64,000 nt of DNA from contig CM019716.1 of NCBI GenBank assembly GCA_009760885.1, forward strand, positions 4,097,501-4,161,500, in the 5' to 3' direction. The notes under the pieces were generated by a model. That model ran no database searches and was not told the origin of the DNA. It saw only the letters and a list, made by a program, of their open reading frames with translations. Both the position numbers and the translations under genes were made by a program. This document shows, one piece after another, positions 47,230-57,553 of the stretch. Origin of the DNA: Achatina immaculata. Taxonomy: Eukaryota; Mollusca; Gastropoda; Stylommatophora; Achatinidae. Numbering within the stretch: the first letter of the stretch is position 1; the number at the start of each line of letters is the position of its first letter.

Positions 47230-47940
47230 GTTCACTGGAATGCAGAGCAAGTGCGAGGCAAGAAAATCGAAGTGCAAGATTTTCTCAAAACAAACGGCAT
47301 AGACGTCCTCTGCATTCAAGAAACACATCTAAGAGAGACACATCTAAGAGAGACACATCTAAGAGAGACACATCTAAGAGAGACACATCTAAGAGAGATA
47401 CTCAGGTTTTCCATGCGAGTCTACGAGTGCTTTCAACATGACAGACCAAACAGACAAAAAGGTGGAATAATGACCACAGACAAAACATCCACCCCAGCTG
47501 TAGAAACAAACAGATCCACAGAAGGCGAGCTGGAATACCTAACAGTGAAACTCCTCCTAACCAGTGGAGACATACAAATTACAAACTGCTACAGCCCTCC
47601 TTCCGCAGCCCTACAGCTTCACAAAATAAAAGTCGAAAGCACAAAACACCCTGTTGTTGGGGACTTCAACAGCCACTCTCCAAGCTGGGACTATGAGATA
47701 CTGAACCACAGAGGAGAAGAACTGGAAGACTGGATGACAGACAATAAACTAACCCTCATTAACCGAGCAAAAGACAAACCGATCTTCTATTCCATGGCAT
47801 AGACAAAATCAAGCACTCCTGACCTCACTGCAGCAACAGACGACATACATCGACTTACAGTCAGAACATTCAACACACAACTAGGGGGAAGTGACCATGT
47901 GCCAGTCACACTCAAAATCTATGGAGAAGACTGCCTATAA
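47230..47940 (+). pseudogene. LINE-R endonuclease domain
   Basis: The frame continuing from the 43-bp array reads VHWNAEQVRGKKIEVQDFLK, GIDVLCIQETHLR and PVVGDFNSHSPSWDYEILNH, and after an in-frame stop near 47800 GGSDHVPVTLKI. These are the N-terminal Asn, catalytic Glu (QETHL), GDFN and SDHVP motifs of apurinic-type LINE endonucleases. A 15-bp unit encoding ETHLR is repeated five times at about 47320-47396, right at the catalytic Glu. Confidence 0.9.
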
Positions 47941-48423
47941 GACCCTAACATGGCACCTGCCTGGAACTTCAAGAAAAGCAAACTGGGACCAATACAGAGA
48001 GTAAACACAAACAGTGCCTGCAGATCACTCTGACCAACAACATAAACCGCAATGAGACAGTCCTAACAAACATAATCCTGGAAGCTGCGAAGAAGTACAT
48101 ACTCAGAGGCAAAAGAAACAACTAACAAACCTTACTAGAGCAGAGAACTGGAGAATCTGCACGATGACCTATTTGAGGCCAGAGAAAAAATGAAGTGCAA
48201 CCCAACCACTGAGAACATCAAAACACACAGTAACACTAAAGAAGCCTTCAATAACAGGAAGATAGCTGAATGTCAAAGAGCATGGGATGAAAAGAATATC
48301 TCCCTGAGCCTGGACAAAGATACTAACAAACCGTGAAACCTGATCAGATCCATAAACGAAGAGAAATCACCAAGCCTGCCCAACACAGTCATAGAAGAAG
48401 CTGAAAAATATCATGGTGGGAAA

Positions 48424-49674
48424 ATGGCAGCAAACATCCTAGCAGATCACTACATATATGAGAGCATCACAACAATCCTTAAAACACACATACAGGAGGA
48501 AAAAGCAGAACCCAAAGAAAGGATTAAGCAGCAAAATCCAGACCTGTGCATGATGGCAACATTCACTTTGGAAGAACGCAATAAGGCTACACAAAAACTA
48601 AAAGACAAGAAATCACCAGGAAAATATGGAGGAACAAATGAAATGATAAAGAACCTGGGACCAGCAGCAAAACCACAGCTCTCCTTCACATTTCCAACCA
48701 GTCCTCCTTCACATCTACAACCAGTCCTCCTTCACATTTACAACCAGTCCTCCTTCACATCTACAACAAGTCCTCCTTCACATCTACAACCAGTCCTCCT
48801 TCACATTTCCAACCAGTCCTCCTTCACATCTACAACCAGTCCTCCTTCACATCTACAACCAGCCCTCCTTCACATCTACAACCAGTCCTCCTTCACATCT
48901 ACAACCAGCCCTCCTTCATATCTACAACCAGTCCTCCTTCACATCTACAACCAGTCCTCCTTCACATCTACAACCAGTCCTCCTTCATATCTACAACCAG
49001 TCCTCCTTCACATCTACAACCAGTCCTCCTTCACATCTACAACCAGCCCTCCTTCATATCTACAACCAGTCCTCTTTCACATCTACAACCAGTCCTCCTT
49101 CATATCTACAACCAGCCCTCCTTCACATCTACAACCAGCCCTCCTTCACATCTACAACCAGTCCTCCTTCACATCTACAAACAGCCCTCCTTCATATCTA
49201 CAACCAGTCCTCTTTCACATCTACAACCAGCCCTCCTTCACATCTACAAACAGCCCTCCTTCATATCTACAACCAGTCCTCCTTCACATCTACAAACAGC
49301 CCTCCTTCATATCTACAACCAGTCCTCTTTCACATCTACAACCAGCCCTCCTTCACATCTACAATCAGTCCTGGAGCTTCAGAAAATGTCCAGACAGATG
49401 GAGAGAGTCAATCATCACTCCCATCAGGAAAAAAGGAAAAAACAAACACAACAAATCCAGCTACAGACCTATCAGCCTCCTAAGCTGCATGGGCAAGGTG
49501 ATAGAAAGGATGGTCAACACCAGACTCATACAACACCTAGAAAAAAAATCACCTGATAAACAATGCACAGTCAGCATACAGGAAACATCACAGCACAGAA
49601 GACTGCTCATCTACCTAACCCAAGAAATAGAAAACTCTTTTCAGGAGAAGAAAAAGTTCTGGCCATCTTTGTAG
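48424..49674 (+). pseudogene. LINE-R reverse transcriptase, N-terminal part with 23-bp insertion array
   Basis: The frame starts before the RT (TFTLEERNKATQKLKDKKSP, GGTNEMIKNLGP), enters the 23-bp array, and leaves it as YNQSWSFRKCPDRWRESIIT. It continues with SYRPISLLSCMGKVIERMVN, the conserved RT entry block, and TRLIQHLEKK. The frame is lost at about 49674. The YADD region is not readable as one frame downstream, where 49680-50300 carries several shifts. Confidence 0.88.
48680..49369 (+). repeat. 23-bp array, 30 copies, inside RT coding sequence
   Basis: Exactly 690 bp of CCTCCTTCACATCTACAACC-AGT units and variants (TCATATC, CAAACAG, CAGCC). Because 23 is coprime to 3, each frame cycles through the same 23-residue peptide and none contains a stop. 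The unit derives from the LLHIYNQS codons that precede WSFRKCPDRW. Total length is a multiple of three, so the flanking RT frame is kept. Confidence 0.95.
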
Positions 49675-51670
49675 ACCTAACACAAGCATTCGACAAAGTG
49701 GGGAAAAGGTCTTCTCCTGAAACTACTCAACAACAAGGTTGAAGGAACAATGTTTTGGTGGATACAAGATTTCTTGAGATACAGAACAGCCAGGGTCAAA
49801 ATGAATGGAAAACTAAGCCACAGAGTCACCCTGAGCTAAGGCTTTCCTCAGGGAGGAGTTATTTCCCCCTTTCTGTTCCTGGTATATATATAAATGACAT
49901 CACAGACAAACTGCTCAACAGCATATCACACGTCTTGACGCAGGTGACTTCTCTTTGTGGAATGCTGGGGAAAAAACATCAACAGCAACCCACAGAATAC
50001 AGGAAGCACTAAATACCATAGGAGACTGGGACACAAAATGGAAAGTGATGATAAACCCCACAAAGTCCACAGCCACCTGCTTCTCTTTGTCCAGCAAGAA
50101 AGAAAATTTTTAACTAGAAATACAAGGAAGAGAGCTTACACAGACAGAACAGCCAACATACCTTAGAATGAAACTGGACAAGATACTAAGCTGGAAGCCA
50201 CACCTACTGGACACAAAAAACAAAGCAATTAAAAAGCTGGTTGTGGTCAAAAAGCTGGCAGGTTCAACCTGGGGAGTCAATAGCAACATACTAAAAAAGC
50301 AGATGTGGGCACCATAAGGCCAACACTCGAATATGGCATGACTGCCTGGGCCACAGCCTCCAACACAAACACCGCTCGCCTAACAAAAGTGATAAACACT
50401 GGCCTGTGGCTGATCACAGGAGGAATGAAGAGCTCTCCCATCACAGAGATGGAGAAATACACGCAAATTCAACCTCTTGAGGTCAGGCGCAAAGAAAATC
50501 TAATGATCCACAAACAAAAGTTAATACGTCTGACAACCCACCCTGTGAGCAAAAGAATTCAGGAGTCTACAAAAAAAACACACTGAAAAGAACCAGCTTC
50601 ACCCATCAGACAACACAACTGCAACAACACTCTAAAGACCTCCTTCCCAGCTCTCATGAAGAAATTGAACCACTCCAAATTGTGGAGGAGCACAGTCACT
50701 GTGAAAACATGACAGTCCTCACAGAGGTACCAGGCATACACAAAAAGGACTACCTAACAACATTTCAGATGAAGACACTGACCCAGGAGCTGACTGACAG
50801 CAAATACAACCCAACAGAATGGACACATGCATACACAGATGGGTCTGCATAAAAAGCAGTAAAAAAAAGGAGGTGAGGGTTTACATAAGATACACAGATG
50901 GGAGACAAACCAAAAAGGTCTTCGCGACGGGAAAGATTTCCTCCAATTACAGGACAGAAACAACATCCCTCCTTGAAGCCCTCAGAACACTTAAAACAGA
51001 AAGCCAGCACCCACCACACAAAATAGCCTTCAACGGGGACTGCAGGGCACTTCTGGAATCTCTGACAACAACAACAACAAAAAACCAACAGGCAAACATA
51101 CAGGAAATCACAACAGAACTGAAGCTCCTTACACTGTCAACAACAGTGGCCCTACAGTGGGTACCATCCCACTGGAATAACCGGCATTGAAATAGCTGAC
51201 AGCCTATCCAATGCTGGCAGCAATCAAGATCAAACCAATCGTCCAGTGAACTACCAAGAGCCGAGAACCAAAATCCGTAACCAGTGTAGATCCGAATGGA
51301 AAAAGCAACTGAAATGCACCAAAGAACCAGATCCAATACACCAACTACAGAGACATCACCAAACCATCCTTTTGAGCCTAAAGATAGGCCACTGCAGACT
51401 ACTGAGCCACCTCCATCGACTCAAAATGTCTCACACAGACGTGTGTCCACGTGGCAGTGGAGTCCAGACTCCAGAACATATCCTACAAGAGAGCCCAAAT
51501 CATGCAGAGCTGAGGCGTGAGACACGGACAGAGGACACAACTTGGTGCAAAAGCTTTGGGGCATCTATGAGGATCTGGAGATGACTGCGGGCTTTGCCAT
51601 GTCGACAGGGATCAGGATCTGAACTGACCAACAACCTCGAACGCAGTAGAAGAGGAAGAAGCGTATGTCA
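49675..51670 (+). pseudogene. LINE-R: rest of RT, RNase H and C-terminus
   Basis: Frame-shifted pieces. RT remnants cover 49675-50580, including PTLEYGMTAWATASNTNTAR and TGLWLITGGMKSSPITEME. RNase H lies at about 50780-51190, with YTDGRQTKKVF, YRTETTSLLEALRTLK, FNGDCRALLESL and LQWVPSHW. The C-terminal HRLKMSHTDVCPRGSGVQTP follows at about 51416. A shift near 50850 separates an upstream YTDGSA-like segment from the rest. The 3' end near 51660 is AGAAGAGGAAGAAG with no long poly(A). Confidence 0.82.
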
Positions 51671-51684
51671 TGGGTGCGGCTGAA

Positions 51685-52351
51685 TCATTTTGACACTCTA
51701 AAACATCGACAGAAAGTGCTTAAAAACGTCGTTCTGAAATTAGAACTCATCTTCAGGTACACAAAAAGGTTGATGGTGGAGCTAAACGTCTCAAGAGCAA
51801 AGGTGGTTGACCACACAATAATGAACATGTTCTCGTATTTGCGGTTGACGTTAAACTGAGGTTCGTAAGCCATCATGAAAAAGCTGAGAGTTCCTGGAAT
51901 GAAGCAAATGACGAAAATTGAAGAAATAAAAGTCACCATTTTTACGACTTTCTTGTCCTTAACAGATGCTGTTTCAATGGAGGAGGTGGATGATTGTCGC
52001 CATTTTGTTTTCCTGTTTAATTTAATAATGATGATGATGGTGCAGATAGCGACGAAGAGGAGGAGTACGGTCGACAGTCCAACACTGTGGATTGGGAAGA
52101 TAACGGTCTCGACAGTTTCCTTGTATGGAGAGTAGACCAGACGAATGATCGTTCTGTTGGTGGATGTGTCGAACTGGCCGGCTAAACTGTTGACGAAGTA
52201 AAATGGGGCGAAAAGGATGCAAATAACGACAAAAATGGTGATGTTGATGACCTTGGTTCGGAATGGGGTGATGATGCTCTTCACTTTAAGAGGGAATGTG
52301 ATACACAGACATCTCTCCAGGGAGATAAACGCAGTGATAAGACTGGTTACT
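51685..52351 (-). CDS. Gene C exon 3
   Basis: This 667-bp exon has acceptor TTTAACCAG. The frame is open upstream of the first Met all the way to the splice site, reading VTSLITAFISLERCLCITFP. It ends STFCRCFRVSK and a stop. Compared with gene B it has one more Cys in the tail. Confidence 0.88.
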
Positions 52352-55300
52352 CTGGTTAAAGTATAGAAAGAAACAGTTTTATTATCAATATCTAGGAACC
52401 GTAACTCACTTCTATTTGTCTCCTCTAACCTATTAAACGTTATATGATTATTTTTGTAGATATTTTTTAAGGAAAAAATTTGTTATGTTTGTTTTCATTA
52501 CATCGTCATCATCATTATCAGGTGCCGTGCCGACTGGCGTTGGCTGTTATGTTTATCCAGAGTACCCGATCCTTCATGCAGGCCATCAGTTCAGTTGGTG
52601 ATCTCCTCTCACACCATCCCGTCAGACTGTCCGGTATCATTTCTCTTGGTCTTCCTCTTGATCTTCTTCCTTCTATTTTTCTTGTTGTTATAATATTTTC
52701 AATGCCCCTTCTTCTCATTGTATGTCCTATGAAAGTACATTGTCTCTTCTCTTATCTGTTTGACAAGGTTTTTTGTCTCTCCAGCTCTTCTCATACATTC
52801 TTCATTAGTTATTTTGCTGTCCATGGGATTCGCAACATTCTTCTAATAAACCACATTTCTGCTGCTTCCATGATTTTTGTGTAGACCTGCCTATTGTCCA
52901 TGATTCACTTCCATATAACAAGATAGGTTCAATATAGCATTTTAGGACTCGTTTTCTAACATTCATTGATAAAGATGTGTTAGCTAATATGTTTCTCATT
53001 CTCTGAAATGCAGTCTTTGCTTGGCCTATTCTGTTCCTAATTTCTGTTCTGCATTTCCAATCTGAAGTTATTACTGCTTCAAGGTATTTTAATTTCTGCA
53101 CCTGCTTTAGAATAGTTCAGTTTAATTTAATACTGCATGTTGTTGGATTCTGTTTCTTAGATATAACCATCGTCTCTGTCTTTTTGATGTTCAAAGTAAG
53201 GCCTTTCTGTTCTCTTTCAGTGGCGACTTTATCCAAGAGATTTTGCAGGTCTTGTTGATTACATGATGATTACATCGTCACCTCATCACATTTCTTTATT
53301 TCTTGAAATGGTGGTTTCGAGTTTTACAATAGAGGCATAATGTAAGAAAGTATTCTGCGAAGAATCAGCCATAATATCTGTCCTTTTTTCAATGAATGAT
53401 GATGATGATGATGATAATAATAATGATGATAAACATTTAGTTCTTCACAAGTGAATTCTTGGCCTTAATTCTAATTGACATCTTATAAGTTGTATCATTA
53501 GTTCACAGAGTGTAATCAGAAGTGCTTGAGTGTGTTCCGACGGTTTGTCGAGAGAATATTACCCGTTCAAAGCACTGTCTCACTTCCATGGAGGGTCACA
53601 TGGAACCAGTCTCACTTCCATAGAGGGTCACATGGAACCAGTCTCACTAGAATTTCGTGTTCAAGCAGGGATAAACGAGGTGGTAAACATTAACTGATAA
53701 CGCAACTAGAAAGCGATAAACCGATTTTTTTTGGTGTGGAAATTAAGAAAACAGTAAACAGCTATCTGTATCGACTAGCCTAGATTACTGTGTCACATTT
53801 TAGTCATCATCTAGCCAAACTTTCAAGATCTCAGAATTGTAGTTAGAAAGAAAGAAACAAACAAAGAAACAAAGAAAGAAGGAAAGAAAGAACTTTCTAA
53901 TGGCCAGCTTACCTTCAGATGTTTATGCTGATTTAGATAGCAATGTTAGTGCACTAGTCTCTCATGGCGAAGGTCGGGGGTTCGAATCCGGCCGGCGGCA
54001 CCCCAGTCACCCAGCTGTAGAAATGGGTACCCGACTTCTTCTGGAGTTGGGGAAGGAAAGGCGGCCAGGTGTGATACTGACCATATCACCCTCTAGTGTG
54101 CTGACAGGTCAAGGAAAATATGGGCACTAACACCATATCCCTATGTGCCTCTAAGGCACGAAAGGGTTACCTTTGCTTTGCTTGCTTTTTTGTAGAAAAA
54201 TGTGAAATACCTGTTGAAACAAGCATGTGAGTATCCACCTGTCAGGTACACGACATCCACCGAGTTAAATGGCAAGTCCAAGTTTAAGAAGAGAGGATTA
54301 TAGCAAATACTTGACCAGAACATAGTAATCACACATGCAAGGTCAGCTACTGCCAAGCCTAGAATATAAAGAAGATAATATTTTTGACATGTGAAAACAG
54401 ACAGTTATTGTGAAACTACATTTTTTTGTTTTTGTTTCCCGTATTATAGACCTCCTTCGTTTACTCTTATACCTATTCTTGGTGATGACGGAGATGTTTA
54501 CGAGAACAAAACGCTAATGACTGCAGAATTTTTTTTTAGACTGCAGAACTATTTTTCCTGTTGTTATATTGAAAATATAACAGGAAAAATAGAAGGAAGA
54601 AGATCAAGAGGAAGACCAAGAGAAATGATACTGGACAGTCTGACGGGATGGTGTGAGAGGAGATTACCAACTGAGCTGATGGCCTGGATGAAGGATCGTG
54701 TACTCTGGAGAAGCATAATAGCCAACGCCAGTCGGCACGGCACATGATGATGATGAATGACTGCAGACTACGTCGTTTTGTTTCATTTCCAGGAGCATGC
54801 AAATGGCGATGGAATCTTACCCTACTAGGAGGCCGCTGAGAGATTTCTCAACAAGCTGCACCTCAATGACTCTACGTGGACTATGTATCTGTGCTGTAGA
54901 AAATCATTTCTCCTTAGAGCACTTTACTTTCACCTGGGTCACCTCTGGTTCATCAGTTCTAGATCATAACGAGCATTTCTTATCCCTGTTTAATCAAGAC
55001 ACAAACAAATATACAAAACATACAAAGACATATTCAGAGGCATACCCACTTTAGAAAAAAATATTCTCATGCATCCAGCCACACCTGTCTGTCTGGACAT
55101 CCTCTGCAAACTCTCCAGCCCCACATGTCTGTCTAGACATCCCCTACAAACACTCTAGTGTACCCACCTAACAGACTGATGTTGATGCCTTCTCTAAACC
55201 CGAGCTTGACAAACACAACGATGTTCACGATGTTTGTCCCGATGCCAGTGAAACTTATCAACCCACAAAGAACAACGAATATCCCGATTTGGTATATCTG

Positions 55301-55438
55301 TCTGACCTCGTCGCTAACTGGGTCAAATTCAACAGAACCCTGATCAGAAAAGGACACCAGATGTGTGGAACTCTCTGTGCTGTCTGTAACGACCTCAGGT
55401 GGTATCCTGTAAACATTTTGTGACGCTGGTGCAGACAT
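51685..55438 (-). CDS. Receptor gene C: intact class A GPCR, chemosensory type
   Basis: Coding exons 55168-55438, 54211-54358 and 51685-52351 give 361 residues with the same exon lengths and intron phases as gene B. It differs from gene B at about 20 of 199 aligned residues in the exon 3 product (by eye). Motifs are conserved: LAVAD in TM2, ERC at the end of TM3, ICFIP in TM6, NLFVY in TM7 and NRT in the second extracellular loop. No frameshift or stop was found. Its surroundings are heavily invaded: a LINE-R directly 3', a LINE-T and a SINE in intron 2, a LINE-T in intron 1, and a LINE-G 173 bp upstream of the start codon. Function is inferred as for gene B. Confidence 0.85.
52509..53268 (-). 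mobile_element. LINE-T copy, the longest in the window
   Basis: Bounded by the 12-bp target duplication ATTACATCGTCA at 52497-52508 and 53269-53280. Gene B intron 2 has the uninterrupted site near 25025-25045. The minus strand encodes a C-terminal LINE region: QKLKYLEAVITSDWKCRTEI, GQAKTAFQRMRNILANTSLS, KCYIEPILLYGSESWTI, RRRGIENIITTRKIEGRRSR and NITANASRHGT. Frameshifts are few. The tail is (TGA)n. An upstream part near 53150-53240 shows additional RT-end sequence. Confidence 0.93.
53947..54190 (+). mobile_element. tRNA-derived SINE in gene C intron 2
   Basis: The head contains GGGGTTCGAATCCGGC near 53979, a textbook Pol III B box, preceded by a degenerate A-box-like AGTGCACTAGTC. A tRNA-unrelated body follows, ending in short TTTGCTTTGCTTGC repeats. 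Left flank ATAGCAATGT and right flank TGTAGAAAAATG join to the uninterrupted ATACCAATGTAGAAAAATG of gene B intron 2 (near 26974-26992), so the insertion is precise and private. Confidence 0.85.
54211..54358 (-). CDS. Gene C exon 2
   Basis: This 148-bp exon has acceptor ATTCTAG and donor GTATTTC. It encodes LAVADLACVITMFWSSICYN and ends YSHACFN with split Gly and Arg codons. It differs from gene B exon 2 in a handful of residues. Confidence 0.88.
54528..54755 (+). mobile_element. Short LINE-T copy with rearranged 5' end, gene C intron 1
   Basis: Bounded by target duplication AATGACTGCAGA at 54516-54527 and 54756-54767; gene B intron 1 keeps the single site near 27305. Only the last about 180 bp of LINE-T are present (GKIEGRRSRGRPREMILDSL, WRSIIANASRHGT). 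Between the target and the LINE are a T run, a second GACTGCAGAA copied from the target, and an inverted LINE-T segment (54549-54570) that forms a hairpin with 54574-54593. Confidence 0.9.
54768..55167 (-). other. Gene C intron 1, proximal part, with two 40-bp units
   Basis: Homologous to intron 1 of gene B (27300-27560 region). At 55075-55167 there are about two units of the 40-bp minisatellite (ACACCTGTCTGTCTGGACAT) beside the exon 1 donor, against about ten in gene B. Confidence 0.65.
55168..55438 (-). CDS. Gene C exon 1
   Basis: This 271-bp exon starts at the ATG homologous to that of gene B. It encodes MSAPASQNVYRIPPEV, a Ser/Thr-rich N-terminus, TM1 and FVKLGFREG, ending with donor GTGGGTA. 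Confidence 0.86.
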
Positions 55439-55611
55439 TATACTCTTGTCAGTTATACGTCTTATTTATTTTCTTTTTTAACTCTGGTTCTTTTAAAATT
55501 GATATTCAGTTATATAAAGTTCTGTACCGTCATTGCTGATTTCACTTACAGAGTTTTTAATTGACTTTAACTCTGACACAAATATTTACTTGAATTCTGT
55601 AATTTGTGTTA

Positions 55612-57542
55612 CATTATATGGTTCTAAGGAGTGTAATGGCCGGAGGTGGGATGGAGGATACGCTCTCCACTCCAATTAAATGTCTCCAAGGCGTGCGTCT
55701 CAAATAGCCTCTGACAGTTCAAGTCCAGCTCCTGGCCTTCTCGTGGAGGAACTGTTTAAACTAACAAGAGACAGGGCGAAGGCGAGTATCTGGCGCCTGA
55801 AAACCAGACGCTTCGGGTAGATGAGACTCGTTAGTCTTGGTTGGTAGTTGTCTAGGAGAAGGAAAACTCTGATTTCAAACCCCCTGCTACCTTGTAGGGT
55901 AGGCTCTAGCCAGAGTCAAAGGTTAGTGGAGTAAACCATAAACAAACCGGTGGAAGGCAAGGAGGGGAGACCAACATTGTACATTCCCAAGAACTATCAT
56001 GACAATCTACAATTCTTTGAATCATAACGACGTTAATGGGGGTTCCAGTGGAACCACCTCGTCCGGTAGGGACTATCACGTGCGACAAGTGATACCGGAT
56101 CATCATCCAACTACTGTACGCAAAGAAATCACAAGTAACACCACAGTAATTGCAACAGTGAACATTAGAACACTAACAGAACTTGGAAAAATGCAAAAAC
56201 ATCGAACAAGAAATGAAAAGAATGGAAATTAACATCCTTAGTTTATGTGAAATGACATTGACTGGAGCAGGAAGCAGAGATTATAAAGACTTCAAAATAA
56301 TATATTCCGGGGGAAACCAGTGTAGAAATGGAGCTGGCATAATACTGGATAAGAAGACAGCAAGAACCGTGAAAGGATTCTGGTGCATATCAGACAGAGT
56401 GTTAATGGATAAATTACAGGGCCATCCAATAGACACAAATCTCATCCAAGTATACGCACCAACTTCAGAAAGCTCTGATGATGAGATAAAAGAATTTGAC
56501 AACAATCTGGACATGGCAATGAAACAGTGCAAACCATGTGAAGCAAACTTTTGCTGGGTGATTTAAACGCGAAAGTAGGGAATAAACAAGAGAATGAAGC
56601 TACTGGCGAGTATGGACTAGGTATCAGAAATACAAGAGGAGAGATTTTGATTGAGTGGGTAGAAAAGAATAAAATGATAATAGGAAACACTTGGTTTCAA
56701 CAACACCCAATGCGACTATGGACATTGAAAAGCCCAAATAATAACATACGTAACCAGATAGGTTACATTATGATCAACAGAAGATTCAGGAACTCACTAA
56801 TATCCGTGAAAACAAGACCAAGCGCAGACTACAACAGTGACCACATCCCAGTTGTAGGAAAAGTGAAAATCAGGCTAAAGAGGTTAAAGGTAGCAGCTAA
56901 AACAAAGAACTAGACATAGAGCTGTTGCGGAGAGATAAGGCAATATAAGAACAATATAGGACCATAGCACATAATAGGTATAATGCTATAGAGAAGACTG
57001 AAACGAATGATGAACAATGGAAAGACTATTCAGCAAACATCTATCGAAATCATACCTTCAGACAAACGACACTCTAAACAGATCTGTATCAATGGAAACA
57101 AGATTCTGAGTACTTAAATGTTACATCGAGCCACTTTTGTTTTATGGATACGAAGCATGGTCTATGAATAAGAGAGTACAGCGAGAAATAGAGGCCATGA
57201 AAATGTGGTTCATAAGGAGTGCGTTGAAGGTACCATGGACAGCTAAGAAAACCAACGAAGAAGTCTTAAGAGGGGCTGGAGTTAAAAGGCTAATTATAGC
57301 AACGATCAGATGCAGACAAGCAAGATTTGTAGGACATTTTCTGAGAAGAAGAAAATTGTAATACATTCTGGCAACTGGAAAACTTGAGGGAAGAAGAGAC
57401 AGAGGAAGACAGAGAGAAGTTACTGGATGGGCTGTCAGTGTGGCTAGGAAGAAAGTCACCGGTAGATCTCATAATCAAGTCTAAAGACAGGGAATTGTGG
57501 AGAGAAATGATCGCCTACGCCACGCGGCACGGCACCTGATTG
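55612..57542 (+). mobile_element. LINE-G with 5' region, endonuclease and C-terminus, RT core deleted
   Basis: Bounded by AATTTGTGTTA (55601-55611) and AATTTGTATTA (57543-57553), a target duplication with one mismatch. Gene B's upstream region is uninterrupted near 28540. The 5' part matches 5010-5190. An endonuclease ORF follows at about 55999-56913. The sequence then jumps from post-endonuclease (about 57070) directly to the RT C-terminus (SMETRF-like region, YIEPLLFYGYEAWSMNKRVQ, RWFIRS-like region), so the RT palm is missing. The tail is CTGATTGAATT. Confidence 0.9.
55999..56913 (+). pseudogene. LINE-G endonuclease ORF
   Basis: Frames at 55999-56232, 56183-56566 and 56551-56913 overlap to cover an endonuclease of the exonuclease-endonuclease-phosphatase fold. 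Pieces include RDYHVRQVIPDHHPTTVRKE, VIATVNIRTLTELGKM, INILSLCEMTLTGAG (Glu motif), GAGIILDKKTARTVKGFW, LLGDLNAKVGNK (GDxN) and YNSDHIPVVGKV (SDH). Two single-base frame changes break it. Vertebrate and mollusc annotations often call this domain 'craniofacial development protein 2-like'; here it is clearly a LINE domain. Confidence 0.88.
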
Positions 57543-57553
57543 AATTTGTATTA

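Larger units (their letters stand above)
46222..51670 (+). mobile_element. LINE-R: non-LTR retrotransposon with endonuclease, RT and RNase H
   Basis: A near-full-length but inactivated element of about 5.4 kb in the order expected for I/Jockey-type LINEs with RNase H. There is a 5' leader, then endonuclease, reverse transcriptase, RNase H and a Cys/His-containing C-terminus. It is inserted 3' of gene C. Sequence like that just downstream of gene B continues on each side (46147-46220 and 51672 onward), but roughly 30-40 bp of flank are changed or lost at the joint, so no clean target duplication is visible. Two large and one small tandem expansions interrupt the coding sequence. Confidence 0.88.
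52352..54210 (-). other. Gene C intron 2
   Basis: Contains the LINE-T copy (52509-53268), a (GAT)n microsatellite near 53398-53430 and a 34-bp direct duplication at about 53575-53645 (TCACTTCCATGGAGGGTCAC and its copy). It also has an (AAAG/AAAC)n run at 53845-53890 and the SINE at 53947-54190. The remaining sequence aligns with introns 2 of genes A and B. Confidence 0.6.

Noticed and set aside
46497..47441. Three large overlapping plus-strand frames of repeated Gln/Ser-rich peptide as separate genes
   Set aside because: All arise from the 43-bp array. Only the frame that continues into the endonuclease has biological meaning, and it belongs to LINE-R.
55999..56566. A host gene of the 'craniofacial development protein 2' type
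   Set aside because: The domain is a LINE endonuclease, flanked by LINE 5' sequence, RT C-terminus, tail and a target duplication.
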